A DNA stretch of 64,000 bases from Segatella copri (GCF_019127135.1 NZ_JAHOEA010000011.1:14321-78320), one strand, 5' to 3'; positions 18,757-28,487 are shown, counted from the stretch's first letter. Numbers and translations are program-made. Notes: generated by a model not told the origin, from the sequence alone.

Positions 18757-18893
18757 TCATATAATGTTGTTTACTTTAGACAAAAATAGTTAATATATTA
18801 AATTTGCTGATTTATAAGGAGTTATCAATTTCTTTAATAGATTGATTTTTTACCGAAACGCTACTCAGGCATACAACTTTCAAAAAAAAGATA

Positions 18894-19165
18894 TACCTTT
18901 GCAACCGAAATCAGAAAACAGTAGTTTTGATGGTTAATTACCACTTCAAGTCTTCTAAAAGTATTTAATGATAATGAAAATTCCTTTTGTTGATTTAGTA
19001 TGTTGATTTAAATAGGAAACAGGTTTAGTTTATATTAGGGAAAAAAGGATTGGTAATAGACTAGGCTACTTGATAATTCAAGTTTGTCTGTAAAGGCAAA
19101 GCTTATCTATTATGTTTTAGGGAAAACCGCCACGCTTTTGGGAAAAAGTGTGGCGGTCTTTGTTT
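18894..19165 (+). ncRNA. Orphan transcription unit, candidate small RNA
   Basis: The 600-bp gap between 18,746 and 19,349 has no gene but does contain TACCTTTG at 18,894-18,901, a -7 match, and a strong terminator at 19,127-19,165, giving a predicted RNA of about 255 nt. Inside it is a 12-codon ORF at 18,968-19,006 (MIMKIPFVDLVC). No Rfam family was recognised and the -33 box is poor, so this is a hypothesis from promoter plus terminator only. Confidence 0.35.
19127..19165 (+). terminator. Terminator of the orphan unit
   Basis: Stem accgccacgctttt / aaaagtgtggcggt (one G-T pair), 4-nt loop, followed by ctttgttt. Confidence 0.75.
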
Positions 19166-19201
19166 AATATATGTTAGTTTCTTATCTTTTTCTCCTTTTT
19201 C

Positions 19202-19233
19202 TTTGGTCAGCTCAAATTATTTTTTTATCTTTG
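19202..19233 (+). promoter_or_regulatory. Promoter of rfbD-rfbB
   Basis: TTTG (19,202-19,205), 20 bp, TATCTTTG (19,226-19,233), leaving a leader of about 110 nt before rfbD. Confidence 0.75.
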
Positions 19234-19349
19234 CCACATATTTATATATAGAAGAACTTAATTGGAGGAACAATCAATTTTCCTTCATAAGTAGAGGGAA
19301 ATCGGGTAAGTGAACTTTAAAGTATTGTGTTGTATTAAATATTATAACA

Positions 19350-20222
19350 ATGAATATATTAGTAACAGGCGCTAATGGTCAGTTGGGCCATGAAATGCAG
19401 ATTTGCGCCAAAAAGAGTAATCACAAGTTTGTCTTCACTGATGTTGCTGAAGGCTATGAGAAACTGGATATCACTAACCTTGACGCAATCCGCGAAAAGG
19501 TGAAGGAAAACGATATTCAGGTAATTGTTAACTGCGCTGCTTATACCAATGTAGATAAGGCAGAGACTGATTTCGATCTGGCTAATCTGCTGAACAATAC
19601 TGCTGCAGGTAACTTGGCTCAGGCAATGAAGGAGGTAGATGGTACTTTGATTCATGTATCTACCGACTATGTGTTCCAGGGCGATAAGAATATCCCTTGC
19701 CGTGAAGATTGGGAAACGAATCCATTGGGTGTGTATGGCAAAACGAAGCTTGCAGGTGAGAAGAGTATTGAAGCTACCGGCTGCAAGCATATCATCATCC
19801 GTACTGCATGGCTTTACTCTCAGTGGGGTAAAAACTTTGTTAAGACTATGCAGAACTTAACTGCAAGTCATGATACCTTGAAGGTGGTTTTCGACCAGGT
19901 GGGTACTCCTACTTACGCAGGCGACCTGGCTGCTGTCATCTCGCATATCATCGAAACTGATCAGCTGGATAAGACGGGTATCTACCACTTCTCTAATGAG
20001 GGCGTATGCTCTTGGTTTGATTTCGCTAAGATTATCTGCGAACTGAGCGGAAATACTTGCGATATACAGCCTTGTTACAGCGAGGAGTTCCCAAGCCCTG
20101 TAAAGCGTCCTCACTTCTCTGTACTTGATAAGAGCAAGCTGAAGCAGACCTTCGGGTTCAAGGTGCCATACTGGACTGACAGTTTGAAGAAGTGTATCGC
20201 TGAATTGGCGGAAGCTAAATAA
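19350..20222 (+). CDS. rfbD: dTDP-4-dehydrorhamnose reductase
   Basis: 290 residues, normal for RmlD. NAD(P)-binding loop GANGQLGHEM at residues 7-16, VNCAAYTNVDKAE, the active-site THSTDYVF-type segment as IHVSTDYVFQGD, the Y/K pair in VYGKTKLAGE and the typical IRTAWLYS. It performs the last step of dTDP-L-rhamnose synthesis. rfbB follows 96 bp downstream; rfbA and rfbC are not in this window. The gap contains AAAGTTC-type repeats. Confidence 0.95.
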   Translation: MNILVTGANGQLGHEMQICAKKSNHKFVFTDVAEGYEKLDITNLDAIREKVKENDIQVIVNCAAYTNVDKAETDFDLANLLNNTAAGNLAQAMKEVDGTLIHVSTDYVFQGDKNIPCREDWETNPLGVYGKTKLAGEKSIEATGCKHIIIRTAWLYSQWGKNFVKTMQNLTASHDTLKVVFDQVGTPTYAGDLAAVISHIIETDQLDKTGIYHFSNEGVCSWFDFAKIICELSGNTCDIQPCYSEEFPSPVKRPHFSVLDKSKLKQTFGFKVPYWTDSLKKCIAELAEAK

Positions 20223-20318
20223 TCAAGAGTTAGAACATTTGAGTTAGACGTTTTCGCAGCTTCTGCTCAAAAATACTAATCATAAAGTTTAAAGTTCAAT
20301 TTTCAAAGTTCAAAGTAA

Positions 20319-21452
20319 ATGAAGAATATCATTATCACGGGCGGTGCTGGTTTCATCGGCTCACACGTAGTAAGACTTTTCGTGAACAAATATCCTGAGT
20401 ATCACATCATCAACCTCGACAAGTTGACTTACGCTGGTAACCTGGCTAACCTCAAGGACATCGAGGACAAGCCTAACTATACTTTCGTAAAGGGTGATAT
20501 CTGCGATTTCGACCTGATGTTGAAGCTGATGCAGGACTACAAGGTGGATGGCATCATCCATCTCGCTGCCGAGAGCCACGTAGATAGAAGTATCAAGGAT
20601 CCATTCACTTTCGCTCATACCAACGTGATGGGTACCCTGTCTCTGCTCCAGGCGGCAAAGATCTACTGGGAGAGTCTTCCTGAGGGATACGAGGGCAAGC
20701 GCTTCTACCACATCTCTACTGATGAGGTTTACGGTGCATTGAAGATGACTCACCCTGAGGGCATTCCTGCTCCTTTCACCACCAAGGCATCCAGCGGTAA
20801 GAACCACGAGGCTTACGGCGAGGAGTTCTTCGTAGAGACTACCAAGTACAATCCTCACTCTCCATACTCAGCATCTAAGGCAAGCTCAGACCACTTCGTC
20901 CGTGCTTTCCACGATACATACGGTATGCCTACCATCGTAACCAACTGCTCTAACAACTACGGTCCATACCAGTTCCCAGAGAAGTTGATTCCTTTGTTCA
21001 TCAACAACATCCGTCATCGCAAGCCATTGCCTGTATATGGTAAGGGCGAGAATGTACGCGACTGGTTGTATGTAGTAGATCATGCTCGTGCCATCGATAT
21101 GATTTTCCACAAGGGCAAGATTGCCGAGACTTACAACATCGGCGGTTTCAACGAGTGGAAGAACATCGATATCATCAAGGTGGTTATCAAGACCGTTGAC
21201 CGTCTGCTCGGCAGAAAGGAAGGCGAGGATATGGACCTCATCACTTATGTAACCGACAGAAAGGGTCACGATATGCGTTATGCCATCGACTCTAGAAAGT
21301 TGCAGAAGGAATTGGGTTGGGAGCCATCTCTCCAGTTTGAGGAGGGTATCGAGAAGACCGTGAAGTGGTATCTCGAGAACCAGGAATGGATGGACAATGT
21401 AACCTCTGGTGATTATCAGAAGTATTACGATAATATGTATTCAAACCGATAA
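20319..21452 (+). CDS. rfbB: dTDP-glucose 4,6-dehydratase
   Basis: 377 residues. Rossmann loop GGAGFIGSHV, LDKLTYAGNLANL, HLAAESHVDRSI, catalytic STDEVYG and the YSASKASSDH YxxxK motif are all present, followed by TNCSNNYGPYQFPEKLIP and the C-terminal GHDMRYAID. It makes dTDP-4-keto-6-deoxyglucose, the precursor reduced by RfbD after epimerisation. Co-directional with rfbD and closed by a terminator at 21,551. Confidence 0.96.
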   Translation: MKNIIITGGAGFIGSHVVRLFVNKYPEYHIINLDKLTYAGNLANLKDIEDKPNYTFVKGDICDFDLMLKLMQDYKVDGIIHLAAESHVDRSIKDPFTFAHTNVMGTLSLLQAAKIYWESLPEGYEGKRFYHISTDEVYGALKMTHPEGIPAPFTTKASSGKNHEAYGEEFFVETTKYNPHSPYSASKASSDHFVRAFHDTYGMPTIVTNCSNNYGPYQFPEKLIPLFINNIRHRKPLPVYGKGENVRDWLYVVDHARAIDMIFHKGKIAETYNIGGFNEWKNIDIIKVVIKTVDRLLGRKEGEDMDLITYVTDRKGHDMRYAIDSRKLQKELGWEPSLQFEEGIEKTVKWYLENQEWMDNVTSGDYQKYYDNMYSNR

Positions 21453-21463
21453 TAGCTTTTGGC

Positions 21464-21525
21464 GTAATCGGAACATGTTTCTATTGTAACCGGTGCATGT
21501 CTCTATTGTAATCGGTGCAAGAGAT
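21464..21525. repeat. 22-bp tandem repeat, nearly three copies
   Basis: Units begin gtaatcggaacatgt at 21,464, gtaaccggtgcatgt at 21,486 and gtaatcggtgcaag at 21,508, strictly 22 bp apart, between rfbB and its terminator. Confidence 0.75.
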
Positions 21526-21550
21526 TCTGTTTTATATATTAAATCAGAAA

Positions 21551-21590
21551 GTCCTGTATTTGTTTATAACAGCAAATACAGGACTTTTTT
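21551..21590 (+). terminator. Terminator after rfbB
   Basis: Perfect 12-bp stem gtcctgtatttg / caaatacaggac with a 10-nt loop and T6 tail. Confidence 0.85.
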
Positions 21591-21684
21591 GTTTTATGGC
21601 AATTAAAATGCAGTAAATATATTATTATTTCTTAATTTTTTATGCTTTATGTCGAAGAAAACTGAAAACTAGAAAATATTTTTC

Positions 21685-21692
21685 TATCTTTG
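21685..21692 (+). promoter_or_regulatory. -7 box for the PCMD operon
   Basis: TATCTTTG, 31 bp before the ATG at 21,723. Confidence 0.55.
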
Positions 21693-21722
21693 CAGCCTTA
21701 ATGATATATAAAATAAACAGAT

Positions 21723-22688
21723 ATGAAGAAAATAATAATAATATCAGGCATCGCTATGGCGGTTGCTGCCTTGGCGTGCCTTCCCGTTAAGGGACAGGAA
21801 AAGGTGGTTCCTTTTAAATATGGTAATATGGACCACTGGGTAATCAGAAATATCAAAGAATCAGGCATTATCGGAGGAAATCAGAAAACAGTTTATGCCG
21901 TTGGACCTAATATGACCATCAATGGTAATATTCCTTATACCAATAAGGGTGGTTCGCCTTGGGGTTCCTCTAATGTCCTGGCACATGTATCGGGCATCTA
22001 TAAGACGAATAACTCTGTGTTTCGTGACAAACATGGTAGTGGATATTGTGCCAAACTGGTAACCCATATTGAGAAAGTAAAAGTGCTGGGACTCATCAAT
22101 ATCAAGGTCTTGGCTGCCGGTTCTCTTTTTCTGGGTGATGTTCGTGAACCGATAACAAGTACCAAGGATGGTCCTAAAGCCATCAACTGGGGTATACCAT
22201 TCACCGCACGTCCTAAGGCTTTGCGCTTTGATTATAAGACATCTCTCCCTCATGCAGCCAATCGTATCAAGCAGAATGGATTTAGCGGAGCCTCTACGGT
22301 TGCAGGTCGAGATCATGCTATAGCTGTGCTCTATCTGCAGAAACGGCATGAAGATGCTAAGGGAAATATAACAGCTAAACGTGTGGGTACGATGGTAGTC
22401 AGATTCGGAAAGAGTACCGATAGATGGGTGGAAGATGCTACCTATACAATCCATTATGGCGATATCCGCCACATGGCAGGTTATCAGGCTGCTACTATGG
22501 GACTGCGATCCACTGACTATGCCCGTAACAGCAAGGGTAAGAGTGTGCCGGTAAAAGAAGTAGGATGGGCGAGTGCTAACGAAAAGCCTACTCATCTGAT
22601 TCTTCAGTTCTCCTCATCCGATGGTGGAGCCTATATCGGAACTCCAGGCAATACCTTGTGGATTGATAATGTAGCATTGGTGTATTAA
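21723..22688 (+). CDS. PCMD-domain-type secreted protein
   Basis: 321 residues with a signal peptide (KKIIIISGIAMAVAALACLPVKG). The mature part looks like the PCMD (putative carbohydrate metabolism) beta-sandwich: WVIRNIKESGIIGGNQKTVY near the start, a central IPFTARPKALRFDYK and a C-terminal TLWIDNVALVY strand. These proteins occur in Bacteroidetes surface loci; biochemical function is unknown. It opens a tight three-gene operon with an Omp85-like barrel (18 bp gap) and an EptA-like transferase (12 bp gap), so an envelope role is likely. Confidence 0.7.
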   Translation: MKKIIIISGIAMAVAALACLPVKGQEKVVPFKYGNMDHWVIRNIKESGIIGGNQKTVYAVGPNMTINGNIPYTNKGGSPWGSSNVLAHVSGIYKTNNSVFRDKHGSGYCAKLVTHIEKVKVLGLINIKVLAAGSLFLGDVREPITSTKDGPKAINWGIPFTARPKALRFDYKTSLPHAANRIKQNGFSGASTVAGRDHAIAVLYLQKRHEDAKGNITAKRVGTMVVRFGKSTDRWVEDATYTIHYGDIRHMAGYQAATMGLRSTDYARNSKGKSVPVKEVGWASANEKPTHLILQFSSSDGGAYIGTPGNTLWIDNVALVY

Positions 22689-22706
22689 AATAATAAAATC
22701 GACAAA

Positions 22707-23882
22707 ATGAAGCATATTCTGACAATACTTATTATGATGTTGGCATTGGGCAGCTATGCCTCTGAGCCTTCTGTAACCGATAGTATCTCATCTGCAGAGA
22801 AGGTGGATACGACGGCTTTACATGCCGGGAAATCATGGGTGAACCGGATTCTTGACTACTTTAATGATTCCAACAAAAACAAGAAGCATAAGCGTTTCGA
22901 TTTTAGTGTGATAGGTGGTCCTCATTATGCCTCTGATACCAAGTTTGGATTGGGATTGGTGGCAGCGGGACTATACCGTACAGATCCGAATGACAGTATT
23001 CTTCCTCCTTCTAATGTCTCGCTTTATGGTGATGTGAGTTCTGTAGGTTTCTACATGTTGGGTGTCCGTGGTAACCATATTGCTCCTAAAGGAAGATATC
23101 GCATCGATTATCACCTTTATTTCTATTCTTTTCCCTCTGAATTTTGGGGAATAGGCTATGAGATGGGCGATAACGATGCCAATAAGAGTGATATGAAGCG
23201 TTGGCAGGCTCAGGCTGAAGTTAGCTTCCTGTTTCGTGTAGCAGATAATTTCTATATCGGACCGATGGCGAGTTATGACTATGTAATAGGTAAACATATT
23301 GAGCGTCCGGAATTACTGCAAGGCATGGATCAGCATACTTGGAATGTAGGAGCTGGCGTTTCTCTGGTATATGATAACAGAGATAATCTTACGAATCCAC
23401 ATCGTGGTATCTATCTGAATATCAATCAGATGTTCAGACCTGGATTTATGGGAAATGATTATGCTTTCAGTACGACGGCATTTCGTTTTGATGCCTATCA
23501 GCGACTGGGTAAGGGAACGGTTCTTGCCGAGGACATTGGGGTTAACTTCAACTTTGGTAATCCTTCGTGGGGAATGATGGCTGAATTGGGTGGTACTCGT
23601 TCCATGCGTGGCTATTATGAAGGCCGTTATCGCGATAAACATTCTCTGGAAGCTACGGTTGAGTTGCGCCAACATGTATGGAAGCGTAATGGCATCGTAG
23701 TGTGGGTTGGAGCTGGAACCATCTTCCCGAAATTCTCGGCATTGCGCTCTAAACAGATTTTGCCGAATGCCGGTGTAGGTTATCGCTGGGAATTTAAGAA
23801 GAATGTGAATGTACGTCTGGATTATGGATTCGGTAAGTCGGGGCAGTCTGGCTTCCTGTTTAATATCAATGAAGCGTTTTAA
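22707..23882 (+). CDS. BamA/TamA-like (Omp85 surface antigen) outer-membrane barrel
   Basis: 391 residues with a signal peptide (MKHILTILIMMLALGSYA) but no POTRA repeats of note, only a short periplasmic stretch with KNKKHKRFDF before the barrel. The C-terminal part carries bacterial surface antigen features: SLVYDNRDNLTNPHRGIYLN, the MRGYYEGRYRDK loop that corresponds to the Omp85 V/LRGF motif, and a final strand GQSGFLFNINEAF ending in Phe. Such POTRA-less barrels are common in Bacteroidetes and their cargo is unknown. Confidence 0.85.
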   Translation: MKHILTILIMMLALGSYASEPSVTDSISSAEKVDTTALHAGKSWVNRILDYFNDSNKNKKHKRFDFSVIGGPHYASDTKFGLGLVAAGLYRTDPNDSILPPSNVSLYGDVSSVGFYMLGVRGNHIAPKGRYRIDYHLYFYSFPSEFWGIGYEMGDNDANKSDMKRWQAQAEVSFLFRVADNFYIGPMASYDYVIGKHIERPELLQGMDQHTWNVGAGVSLVYDNRDNLTNPHRGIYLNINQMFRPGFMGNDYAFSTTAFRFDAYQRLGKGTVLAEDIGVNFNFGNPSWGMMAELGGTRSMRGYYEGRYRDKHSLEATVELRQHVWKRNGIVVWVGAGTIFPKFSALRSKQILPNAGVGYRWEFKKNVNVRLDYGFGKSGQSGFLFNINEAF

Positions 23883-23894
23883 TACAAGAGAAGA

Positions 23895-25619
23895 ATGAAT
23901 CGTTTATCTTATATATATAATAAGGTGTCATCGGGGCAATTCCTGTATGTTTATGCTGTGGTGGCATTGCTGTTGCCTAATATAGCCTTGTGTTATACCG
24001 AGTGCTTGGCTCCGTGGGCATGTGGTGTCAACGTGTTGCTGCCTTTGTCGCTGTATATGTTGTTCTTTTCTGTGGCTAAGCGTCCTGGTAAGATGATATG
24101 GTGGGCATTTATCTTTGTCTTTTTCGCTGCGTTCCAGCTGGTATTGCTTTATCTTTTCGGAACGGGAGTGATAGCAGTAGATATGTTTCTGAATCTCGTA
24201 ACTACCAATCCCGGTGAGGCGATGGAGCTGCTCGATAATCTGGCACCAGCCGTGGTAGGTGTGTTTGTGGTTTATTTGCCTTTGCTTATCCTGGGGGGTG
24301 TCAATATCAGAAGAGATAGCCGGTTGTCGGTTTCTTTCCAGCAGAGAGTTCGCCATTGGGCAATGCAGATTGGGGCTATAGGACTGTTCTGTCTGCTGGC
24401 AAGCTATCTGGTGGTGGATGGTTACCGTATGCGCAACCAGCTTTATCCTGTTAACGTTTGCTATAATCTCTATCTTGCTTTCGAGCGTAATGCGGCTTCA
24501 GAGAATTACAGGGAGGCAAGCCGGGATTTTAAGTTTGATGCCAGGAGTGAGCATTCTGCCACGGCTCCCGAGGTGTATGTGATGGTAGTAGGAGAGACGG
24601 CACGAGCTCATAATTTCAGTCTTTACGGCTATCCTCGAAATACCAATCCTCTGCTTTTCAAGACACCGGGTATCAAAGCTTTCCCGAATGTGACAACGCA
24701 GAGCAATACCACTCATAAGAGTGTACCGATGCTCTTGTCTGCTGCATCAGCCGAGGATTTTGAGCGACTTTTTCATGAGAAAGGCATCCTGGCGGCCTTT
24801 AAGGAAGCCGGATTCCATACAGTGTTTATCAGCAACCAGTTGCCCAATCATTCGTTTATCGATTTTCTGGGAGAACAGGCTGATGAGCATTATTTTCTGA
24901 AGAAAGAGGATGCTTCGCAAGGCAACCATTATGATGAGGATCTGTTGCAGAAACTGGATGAGATATTGCCATTGGCTGATGCTTCCTCGTCTGCCCATTA
25001 CCATTACCGTTATCGCAAACTCTTCGTGGTTCTTCATTCCTATGGTTCTCACTTCAATTATCAGGAGCGTTATCCTCGTAGTTTCGCTTACTTCAAGCCT
25101 GACAGTAAGAGCGAAGCGAAGCCAGAGAACCGGCGTGACCTGCTGAATGCATACGATAATACCATCCGGTATACCGATTATATCCTGCATGGTATCGTAG
25201 AACGTCTGCAGAAATGGGAGGGGGTACAGACTAAGACGGATGGGGTATATGATCAGCCTACATCAGCGATGCTCTATACCAGCGATCATGGAGAGAATAT
25301 CTTTGATGATGAGCGCAGCCTCTTCCTTCACGCCGCACCGAAGGCTTCGGATTACGAACTGCATGTGCCTTTCATCATCTGGACTTCTGCTGGATTCAGT
25401 AAACAATATCCGGATATATTGAAGGCATTGGGAGAAAATCGGTCAAAACAGGTGCAGAGTAGTCTTTCGGCTTTTCATACTATGTTGGGCATCGGTGGCA
25501 TTCAGACCCGTTATCGTCTGGATGAATACTCGGTGGCAAGTGGTAAATATCATCCAACGAAATTGCTCTATCTCGATGATCATGATGAGGCAATACCGCA
25601 GGAAGATGCCAAGTTTTAG
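23895..25619 (+). CDS. Lipid A phosphoethanolamine transferase (EptA-like sulfatase fold)
   Basis: 574 residues. Four or five N-terminal membrane helices (about residues 15-170) precede a periplasmic alkaline-phosphatase-fold domain. The nucleophile Thr is in VVGETARAHNFSLYGYPRNT; further metal-site segments are THKSVPMLLS and YTSDHGENIFDDE. The family moves phosphoethanolamine from phosphatidylethanolamine to lipid A phosphate or other glycans, changing surface charge. It ends the PCMD-Omp85 operon and is followed by a terminator at 25,666. Confidence 0.92.
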   Translation: MNRLSYIYNKVSSGQFLYVYAVVALLLPNIALCYTECLAPWACGVNVLLPLSLYMLFFSVAKRPGKMIWWAFIFVFFAAFQLVLLYLFGTGVIAVDMFLNLVTTNPGEAMELLDNLAPAVVGVFVVYLPLLILGGVNIRRDSRLSVSFQQRVRHWAMQIGAIGLFCLLASYLVVDGYRMRNQLYPVNVCYNLYLAFERNAASENYREASRDFKFDARSEHSATAPEVYVMVVGETARAHNFSLYGYPRNTNPLLFKTPGIKAFPNVTTQSNTTHKSVPMLLSAASAEDFERLFHEKGILAAFKEAGFHTVFISNQLPNHSFIDFLGEQADEHYFLKKEDASQGNHYDEDLLQKLDEILPLADASSSAHYHYRYRKLFVVLHSYGSHFNYQERYPRSFAYFKPDSKSEAKPENRRDLLNAYDNTIRYTDYILHGIVERLQKWEGVQTKTDGVYDQPTSAMLYTSDHGENIFDDERSLFLHAAPKASDYELHVPFIIWTSAGFSKQYPDILKALGENRSKQVQSSLSAFHTMLGIGGIQTRYRLDEYSVASGKYHPTKLLYLDDHDEAIPQEDAKF

Positions 25620-25665
25620 TGTTAATTTATAAGCCAAAAGGCTTTCTTGCTGTAAAATACATGAA

Positions 25666-25704
25666 AAGAGTTTTCGTAAATGTCAATTATTTGCGAAAAC
25701 TCTT
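25666..25704 (+). terminator. Terminator after the eptA-like gene
   Basis: 15-bp stem aagagttttcgtaaa / tttgcgaaaactctt with a 9-nt loop. Its right end overlaps the -33 box of the next promoter. Confidence 0.75.
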
Positions 25705-25733
25705 TGTCGTATCTATAATTTGCTGTATCTTTG
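25703..25733 (+). promoter_or_regulatory. Promoter of the GNAT-nitrilase gene
   Basis: TTTG (25,703-25,706), 19 bp, TATCTTTG (25,726-25,733); the ATG at 25,770 follows 36 bp later. Confidence 0.7.
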
Positions 25734-25769
25734 CACCCGGATTTAGATAATAATAAAAATACAGTTGTT

Positions 25770-27299
25770 ATGGAACCAACTCGAAAAATCGAAAAGGTAG
25801 GCATGCGCAACCTTCGCATGGAGGATTATGATCAGCTTGCCAAGTCATTTAGGCGTATTTACGCAGACTCAGATGTATTCTGGACAAAAGAACAGATTAA
25901 GAAACTCATTACCATCTTCCCTGAGGGACAGGTGGTTATTATCGTTGATGATAAGATTGTGGGCTGTGCGCTCTCTATCATCGTCAATTATAATATGGTG
26001 AAGGGCGATCATACCTATGCTCAGGTTACGGGTAATGAAACCTTCAATACCCACGATCCTAATGGAAACATTCTTTACGGCATCGAGGTATTTATCCACC
26101 CTGATTATCGCGGTTTGCGCCTGGCTCGCCGTATGTATGAGTATCGCAAGGAACTCTGCGAGAAGCTCAATCTGAAGGCTATCATGTTTGGCGGTCGTAT
26201 ACCAAACTATCACAAGTATGCCGATAAGATGCGCCCTAAGGAGTATATCGAGCATGTAAGAAGCCGTGAAATCTATGACCCGGTTCTTACCTTCCAGCTT
26301 TCCAATGATTTCCACGTGCGCCGCGTGATTCGCAATTATCTTCCTAGTGATGAGGAGAGCGAACACTGCGCCACCCTCTTGCAGTGGGATAACATCTATT
26401 ATCAGCCACCTACGGATTCTTATGTAGACCGCAAGCCAACCGTAAGAATCGGATTGGTACAGTGGCAGATGCGCCCATACGCTTCGGTGGATGACCTCTT
26501 CGAACAGGTTGAGTTCTTCGTTGATTCTGTGAGCGATTACAAGAGCGATTTCATCCTCTTCCCTGAGTATTTCAATGCGCCTTTGATGGCTCGTTTCAAC
26601 GACTTGGGTGAGGCACAGAGCATCCGAAAGATGGCGCAGTATACCGAAGAAATCCGTGACCGTTTCCGCGAGTTGGCCATCAGTTACAACATCAATATCA
26701 TCACGGGTAGTATGCCTTATCTCAAGGACGATTCCCTCTATAATGTGGGCTTCCTCTGCCGTAGAGATGGTAGCGTAGACATGTACGAGAAGATTCATGT
26801 TACCCCAGATGAGCAGAAGTGCTGGGGATTGAGTGGCGGTAGCCATATCCAGACCTTCGATACCGATTGCGGTAAGATTGGTATCGTGATCTGCTATGAT
26901 GTGGAGTTCCCTGAGTTGTCAAGATTAATGGCGGATGATGGCATGCAGATTCTCTTCGTTCCATTCATGACTGATACGCAGAATGCTTACTCTCGAGTAA
27001 GAGTATGTGCCCAGGCGCGTGCCATCGAGAACGAGTGCTATGTAGCCATTGCGGGTAGTGTGGGCAACTTGCCTCGTGTTCATAACATGGATATCCAGTA
27101 TGCCCAGAGCGCCGTGTTCACCCCTTGCGACTTTGCTTTCCCTAACGATGGCAAGCGTTCAGAGGCAACACCTAATACCGAGATGATTCTCGTATCAGAT
27201 GTTGACCTGAATCTCTTGAATGAGCTTCATACCTACGGTGCTGTAAGAAATCTTCGCGACCGCCGCAAGGATCTGTATGAATTGAAACAGAAAAAGTAA
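25770..27299 (+). CDS. GNAT-nitrilase fusion protein (YhcX-like)
   Basis: 509 residues from the ATG at 25,770; a TTG thirteen codons upstream overlaps the -7 box and is unlikely. Residues about 10-200 are a GNAT acetyltransferase (GIEVFIHPDYRGLRLARRMY is motif A). Residues about 220-505 are a carbon-nitrogen hydrolase with the Glu-Lys-Cys triad: Glu in ILFPEYF, Lys in MYEKIHVTPDE, Cys in IVICYDVEFPE. The same fusion is known in Firmicutes and Bacteroidetes as YhcX; the substrates are not established. Probably cytosolic, monocistronic or with the menC-menE pair downstream. Confidence 0.9.
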   Translation: MEPTRKIEKVGMRNLRMEDYDQLAKSFRRIYADSDVFWTKEQIKKLITIFPEGQVVIIVDDKIVGCALSIIVNYNMVKGDHTYAQVTGNETFNTHDPNGNILYGIEVFIHPDYRGLRLARRMYEYRKELCEKLNLKAIMFGGRIPNYHKYADKMRPKEYIEHVRSREIYDPVLTFQLSNDFHVRRVIRNYLPSDEESEHCATLLQWDNIYYQPPTDSYVDRKPTVRIGLVQWQMRPYASVDDLFEQVEFFVDSVSDYKSDFILFPEYFNAPLMARFNDLGEAQSIRKMAQYTEEIRDRFRELAISYNINIITGSMPYLKDDSLYNVGFLCRRDGSVDMYEKIHVTPDEQKCWGLSGGSHIQTFDTDCGKIGIVICYDVEFPELSRLMADDGMQILFVPFMTDTQNAYSRVRVCAQARAIENECYVAIAGSVGNLPRVHNMDIQYAQSAVFTPCDFAFPNDGKRSEATPNTEMILVSDVDLNLLNELHTYGAVRNLRDRRKDLYELKQKK

Positions 27300-27300
27300 G

Positions 27301-27345
27301 TTAAGTGAAGAGTGAAGAACGAAGAGTGAAGAATTCAATTGTATT
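27301..27345. repeat. GTGAAGA-type simple repeat
   Basis: Four units of gtgaaga-like sequence ending gaattcaattg. Positions 27,304-27,332 are identical over 29 bases to the complement of 45,228-45,256 inside the DUF3987 gene. Confidence 0.8.
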
Positions 27346-27359
27346 GATATATATAAAGA

Positions 27360-28487
27360 ATGTATAAGATAGAAATCTCGGAGCGCACGCTCCACTTCAA
27401 GCAGCCGGCAGGCACGTCTCGTGGCGTCTATACCACGAGACACAGTTATTATCTCACTCTTACCTCGGATGAAATGCCGGGAGTAGAGGGAGTGGGAGAG
27501 TGTGCTACGCTCCCAGATCTCAGTTGCGATGCCAAACCGGAATATGAGATGACCTTGCGACAGGTTTGTCAGATGGTAGAGCAGATGGGACGCATCCCTT
27601 ACGATATGATTCGTGCTTATCCAAGCATTACTTTCGGTCTCGAAACCGCCTTTGCTTCGTTCTTTGATGAAGCGAAGAAGAAGCTGGGGGCAATGAATCT
27701 GTCTGAGGGAAAGACTTCTGTCGAAATACTGAAGGAGGCGGGAGTCTCTGTTCCTATGGGAATGGAGAATCTTGTCAATCTCTTCGATTCTCCTTTCGGA
27801 AGAGGTGAAGAAGGTATCACAATCAACGGACTGGTGTGGATGGGTACTTACGAGGAGATGCTGGCCCGGTTGGAGGAAAAACTCCAGGCGGGTTTCCATT
27901 GCGTGAAACTGAAGATTGGTGCCATTGATTTCTTCAAGGAACTCGATCTCATCAAGCGTATCCGTGATGTATATACCAAGGAGCAGGTTGAGTTGCGTGT
28001 AGATGCCAATGGCGGCTTCTTGCCGGAGAATGCAATGAGCCAGCTGGAGGCTTTGGCTAAATATGACATTCATTCGATAGAGCAGCCTATCAAGCAGCAT
28101 CAGTGGCCAAAGATGGCTCAGCTTTGTCGCGAAACACCGCTTCCTATCGCCCTGGATGAGGAGTTGATTGGTGTGAATGTCAGAAGCATGAAGGAGGCAT
28201 TGCTCGATACCATTCGTCCGCAATATATCATCTTGAAGCCTTCGCTTCATGGTGGAATCTATGGATGTAACGAGTGGATAGAACTGGCTAACCAGCGAGG
28301 CATCGGCAGCTGGATTACTTCTGCTCTTGAGAGTAATATCGGTCTGAATGCTATTGCTCATTATGCAGCTAAAGTATATGGTCCTAATGTCAAGATGCCG
28401 CAAGGCTTGGGTACCGGTCAGCTCTTTACTGATAATATACCGATGCCATTGGAAATCCGGGGGGATAAACTCTTTGTTGTAAAATGA
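27360..28487 (+). CDS. menC: o-Succinylbenzoate synthase (enolase superfamily)
   Basis: 375 residues. The enolase-superfamily acid/base and metal ligands can be seen: VKLKIGAIDF (KxK), RVDANGGF (Asp), SIEQPI (Glu), ALDEELIG (Asp/Glu) and LKPSLHGGI (Lys). It dehydrates SHCHC to o-succinylbenzoate in menaquinone synthesis. Its TGA overlaps an ATG (28,484) that begins a seven-codon relic of the menE start; menE itself starts 43 bp downstream, supporting the pathway call. Confidence 0.9.
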   Translation: MYKIEISERTLHFKQPAGTSRGVYTTRHSYYLTLTSDEMPGVEGVGECATLPDLSCDAKPEYEMTLRQVCQMVEQMGRIPYDMIRAYPSITFGLETAFASFFDEAKKKLGAMNLSEGKTSVEILKEAGVSVPMGMENLVNLFDSPFGRGEEGITINGLVWMGTYEEMLARLEEKLQAGFHCVKLKIGAIDFFKELDLIKRIRDVYTKEQVELRVDANGGFLPENAMSQLEALAKYDIHSIEQPIKQHQWPKMAQLCRETPLPIALDEELIGVNVRSMKEALLDTIRPQYIILKPSLHGGIYGCNEWIELANQRGIGSWITSALESNIGLNAIAHYAAKVYGPNVKMPQGLGTGQLFTDNIPMPLEIRGDKLFVVK

